64,000 nt of DNA from JAPPHA01 sp965220985. Lineage in GTDB: Bacteria; Pseudomonadota; Alphaproteobacteria; Rhodobacterales; Rhodobacteraceae. Shown here one piece after another: positions 63,166 through 64,000 of this stretch (positions within the stretch are counted from its first letter, which is position 1; each line of letters begins with the position of its first letter). Position numbers and translations under genes: made by a program. The notes beneath the pieces were generated by a model. It made no database searches. It was not told the DNA's origin and worked only from the letters and a program-made list of their open reading frames with translations. The stretch is from contig OZ244854.1 in assembly GCA_965220985.1 (NCBI GenBank), positions 62,001-126,000 of the forward strand. The letters are read 5' to 3'.

Positions 63166-63555
63166 TCAATGGCGGCGGTGCCCGCCAAACACGTCCAAGA
63201 TTGAATCTGAGGTGATCAACCGGTCAAGCCAAGCGTCGAGATCAACGGCGCTCGCATCGCGAACCCGCGCAACCTGAGAAGATGAGAGTTTCCCGAACTT
63301 CATCCGAGCCTGACGCAGAAAAGTCTCCGCCTTACCCGCGAGTTTTCCTTTTTCTATGCCTTGCTCAATGCCTTGTTCGATGCCTTGTTCGATGCCTTGT
63401 TCGATGCCTTGCTTGACGCCCATGGCCAGCCCGTCCTGCCGGCCTTGCTCCATCCATTCCTGCGCAGGTGTTGACATCATCCCCTCCATTTTGTCGGCGG
63501 CCATCGGCGAATGCCGCAACCCTTTTCCGGACCGCCAACAGGCAGGCAGCGTCAA
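63166..63555 (-). repeat. Rpn locus B: second C-terminal cassette
   Basis: A second tandem copy beginning at KGLRHSPMAADKMEGMM. GGAGG (63487-63483) and ATG 63477 would start a 103-residue protein (MSTPAQEWMEQGRQDG, five GIEx repeats, KAETFLRQARMKFG, end DVFGGHRRH). Relative to the other copies it has an insertion before the repeats and altered RBS spacing. Its 3' end carries the same GGCGG-TGC-CCGCC hairpin (63174-63186). Confidence 0.72.
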
Positions 63556-64000
63556 TGGCGGCGATGCCCGCCAAACACGTCCATGATTGAATCTGAGGTA
63601 ATCAATCGTTCAAGCCAGGCATCGATATCAACGGAACTCGCATTGCGAACCCGCGCAACTTGCGAAGTTGAGAGTTTCCCGAACTTCACCCGAGCCAAAT
63701 TCAGAAAAGTCTCCGCCTTGCCCGCGAGCATGCCTTTCTCAATGCCTTGCTCAATGCCTTGCTCAATGCCTTTCTCGATGCCTTGCTCCATCCATTCCTG
63801 CGCAGGTGTTGACATCATCTCCTCCTTTTTGTCGGCGGCCATCGGCGAATGCCGCAACCCTTTTTCCAGGCGTTCAACAGACATGTTGGCCCGCTCGATA
63901 AGGTACCTGAATAAGTACATCCCCCGCTCATCGTATTCAACACCTTCAAAAATCAGTTTGATCTCTTCGTCGCTGATGTCCTCATGGAACACGACGCACA
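63552..64000 (-). CDS. Rpn-family nuclease, C-terminal part (cut by right edge)
   Basis: The frame is open to base 64000. The visible part begins around VVFHEDISDEEIKLIFEGVE and corresponds to the middle helical region of the Rpn protein at 18.8 kb. It continues RYLIERANMSVERLEKGLRH, MSTPAQEWMEQG, four GIEx repeats and KAETFLNLARVKFG, ending DVFGGHRRH. The nuclease domain should lie right of the window. A very strong internal site (AGGAGGAG at 63826-63819, ATG 63815) would yield an 87-residue C-terminal protein. Two more cassettes follow downstream. It is a diverged paralogue of locus A. Confidence 0.85.
   Translation of the reverse strand, partial: CVVFHEDISDEEIKLIFEGVEYDERGMYLFRYLIERANMSVERLEKGLRHSPMAADKKEEMMSTPAQEWMEQGIEKGIEQGIEQGIEKGMLAGKAETFLNLARVKFGKLSTSQVARVRNASSVDIDAWLERLITSDSIMDVFGGHRRH
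63813..63826 (-). promoter_or_regulatory. Internal RBS and start in Rpn gene B
   Basis: AGGAGGAG is followed at once by ATGATG. This near-perfect Shine-Dalgarno inside a coding sequence indicates separate translation of the C-terminal domain (MSTPAQEWMEQG). It is repeated in both downstream cassettes. Confidence 0.65.

Noticed and set aside
63340..63420. Short regular repeats that resemble a CRISPR or satellite array
   Set aside because: They are 12-bp in-frame codon repeats (GIEx) inside the Rpn cassettes, without spacers.

Overview
The window joins a mobile-element/defence-island region (about 1-53.7 kb) to an alphaproteobacterial core chromosome segment (about 54-62 kb). The core part holds tRNA-Leu(CAG), a BCCT transporter, an Ldh-type oxidoreductase, then nrnC, lptC, lptA, lptB, hpf and ptsN. 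NrnC-type oligoribonuclease is an alphaproteobacterial protein. The lptB-hpf-ptsN order without rpoN between lptB and hpf fits Rhodobacterales-like genomes (inference). Base composition looks GC-rich, with AT-rich islands at element promoters.

Region 1-8.1 kb carries two divergent operons of a trb/VirB-type type IV secretion system mixed with type IVb (R64-like) pilus parts. Leftward run a wHTH regulator, a LysM/TcpQ-like protein, a PilN-type secretin and a VirB4/TrbE ATPase cut by the left edge. Rightward run TrbB/VirB11, TrbC/VirB2, TrbG/VirB9, TrbH, TrbD/VirB3 and a PilO-like protein. The other half of the apparatus lies at 40.5-51.5 kb: one compact leftward operon pilP-pilQ-pilR-pilS-two minor pilins-small exported protein-prepilin peptidase-traG (coupling protein)-traF (peptidase). 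Divergent from it is a large exported protein with Cys-flanked repeats and a CFI-box-like C terminus. A relaxase/helicase of about 1640 residues sits at 24.8-29.7 kb. Together this looks like an integrative and conjugative element using T4SS and thin pilus together; integrase, VirB6/8/10 and att sites are not in the window.

The cargo between these blocks (8.4-40.4 kb) is a dense, partly decayed defence island. It holds a Vsr nuclease, three AbiE loci (one without a toxin, one with a nonsense-mutated toxin, one intact), a large N6-MTase/type IIG-like protein, a beta-class MTase followed by a frameshifted XhoI-like endonuclease remnant, a broken ParDE pair, a GT8 glycosyltransferase, an Rpn nuclease gene with a duplicated C-terminal cassette, a dead ISAzo13 copy, a replication-initiator fragment, an AAA/DUF4143 ATPase, a Dcm-type C5-MTase, a D12-class adenine MTase, a rhodanese with a GlxA-like regulator, and an intimin-type beta-barrel fused to an alpha/beta hydrolase.

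The most interesting signals are these. (1) Two diverged Rpn nuclease loci (18.8-20.1 kb and 62.8-64.0 kb) each carry downstream tandem copies of only the C-terminal cassette. Every copy has a strong internal Shine-Dalgarno plus ATG, suggesting extra copies of an intragenic antitoxin. (2) An inverse autotransporter whose apparent passenger is a serine hydrolase. (3) The T4SS/T4b-pilus hybrid, with a 27-bp element shared by two divergent control regions 47 kb apart. (4) Candidate LexA boxes (GTTC-N7-GTTC) in AT-rich intergenic DNA before the relaxase and in the pilus control region.
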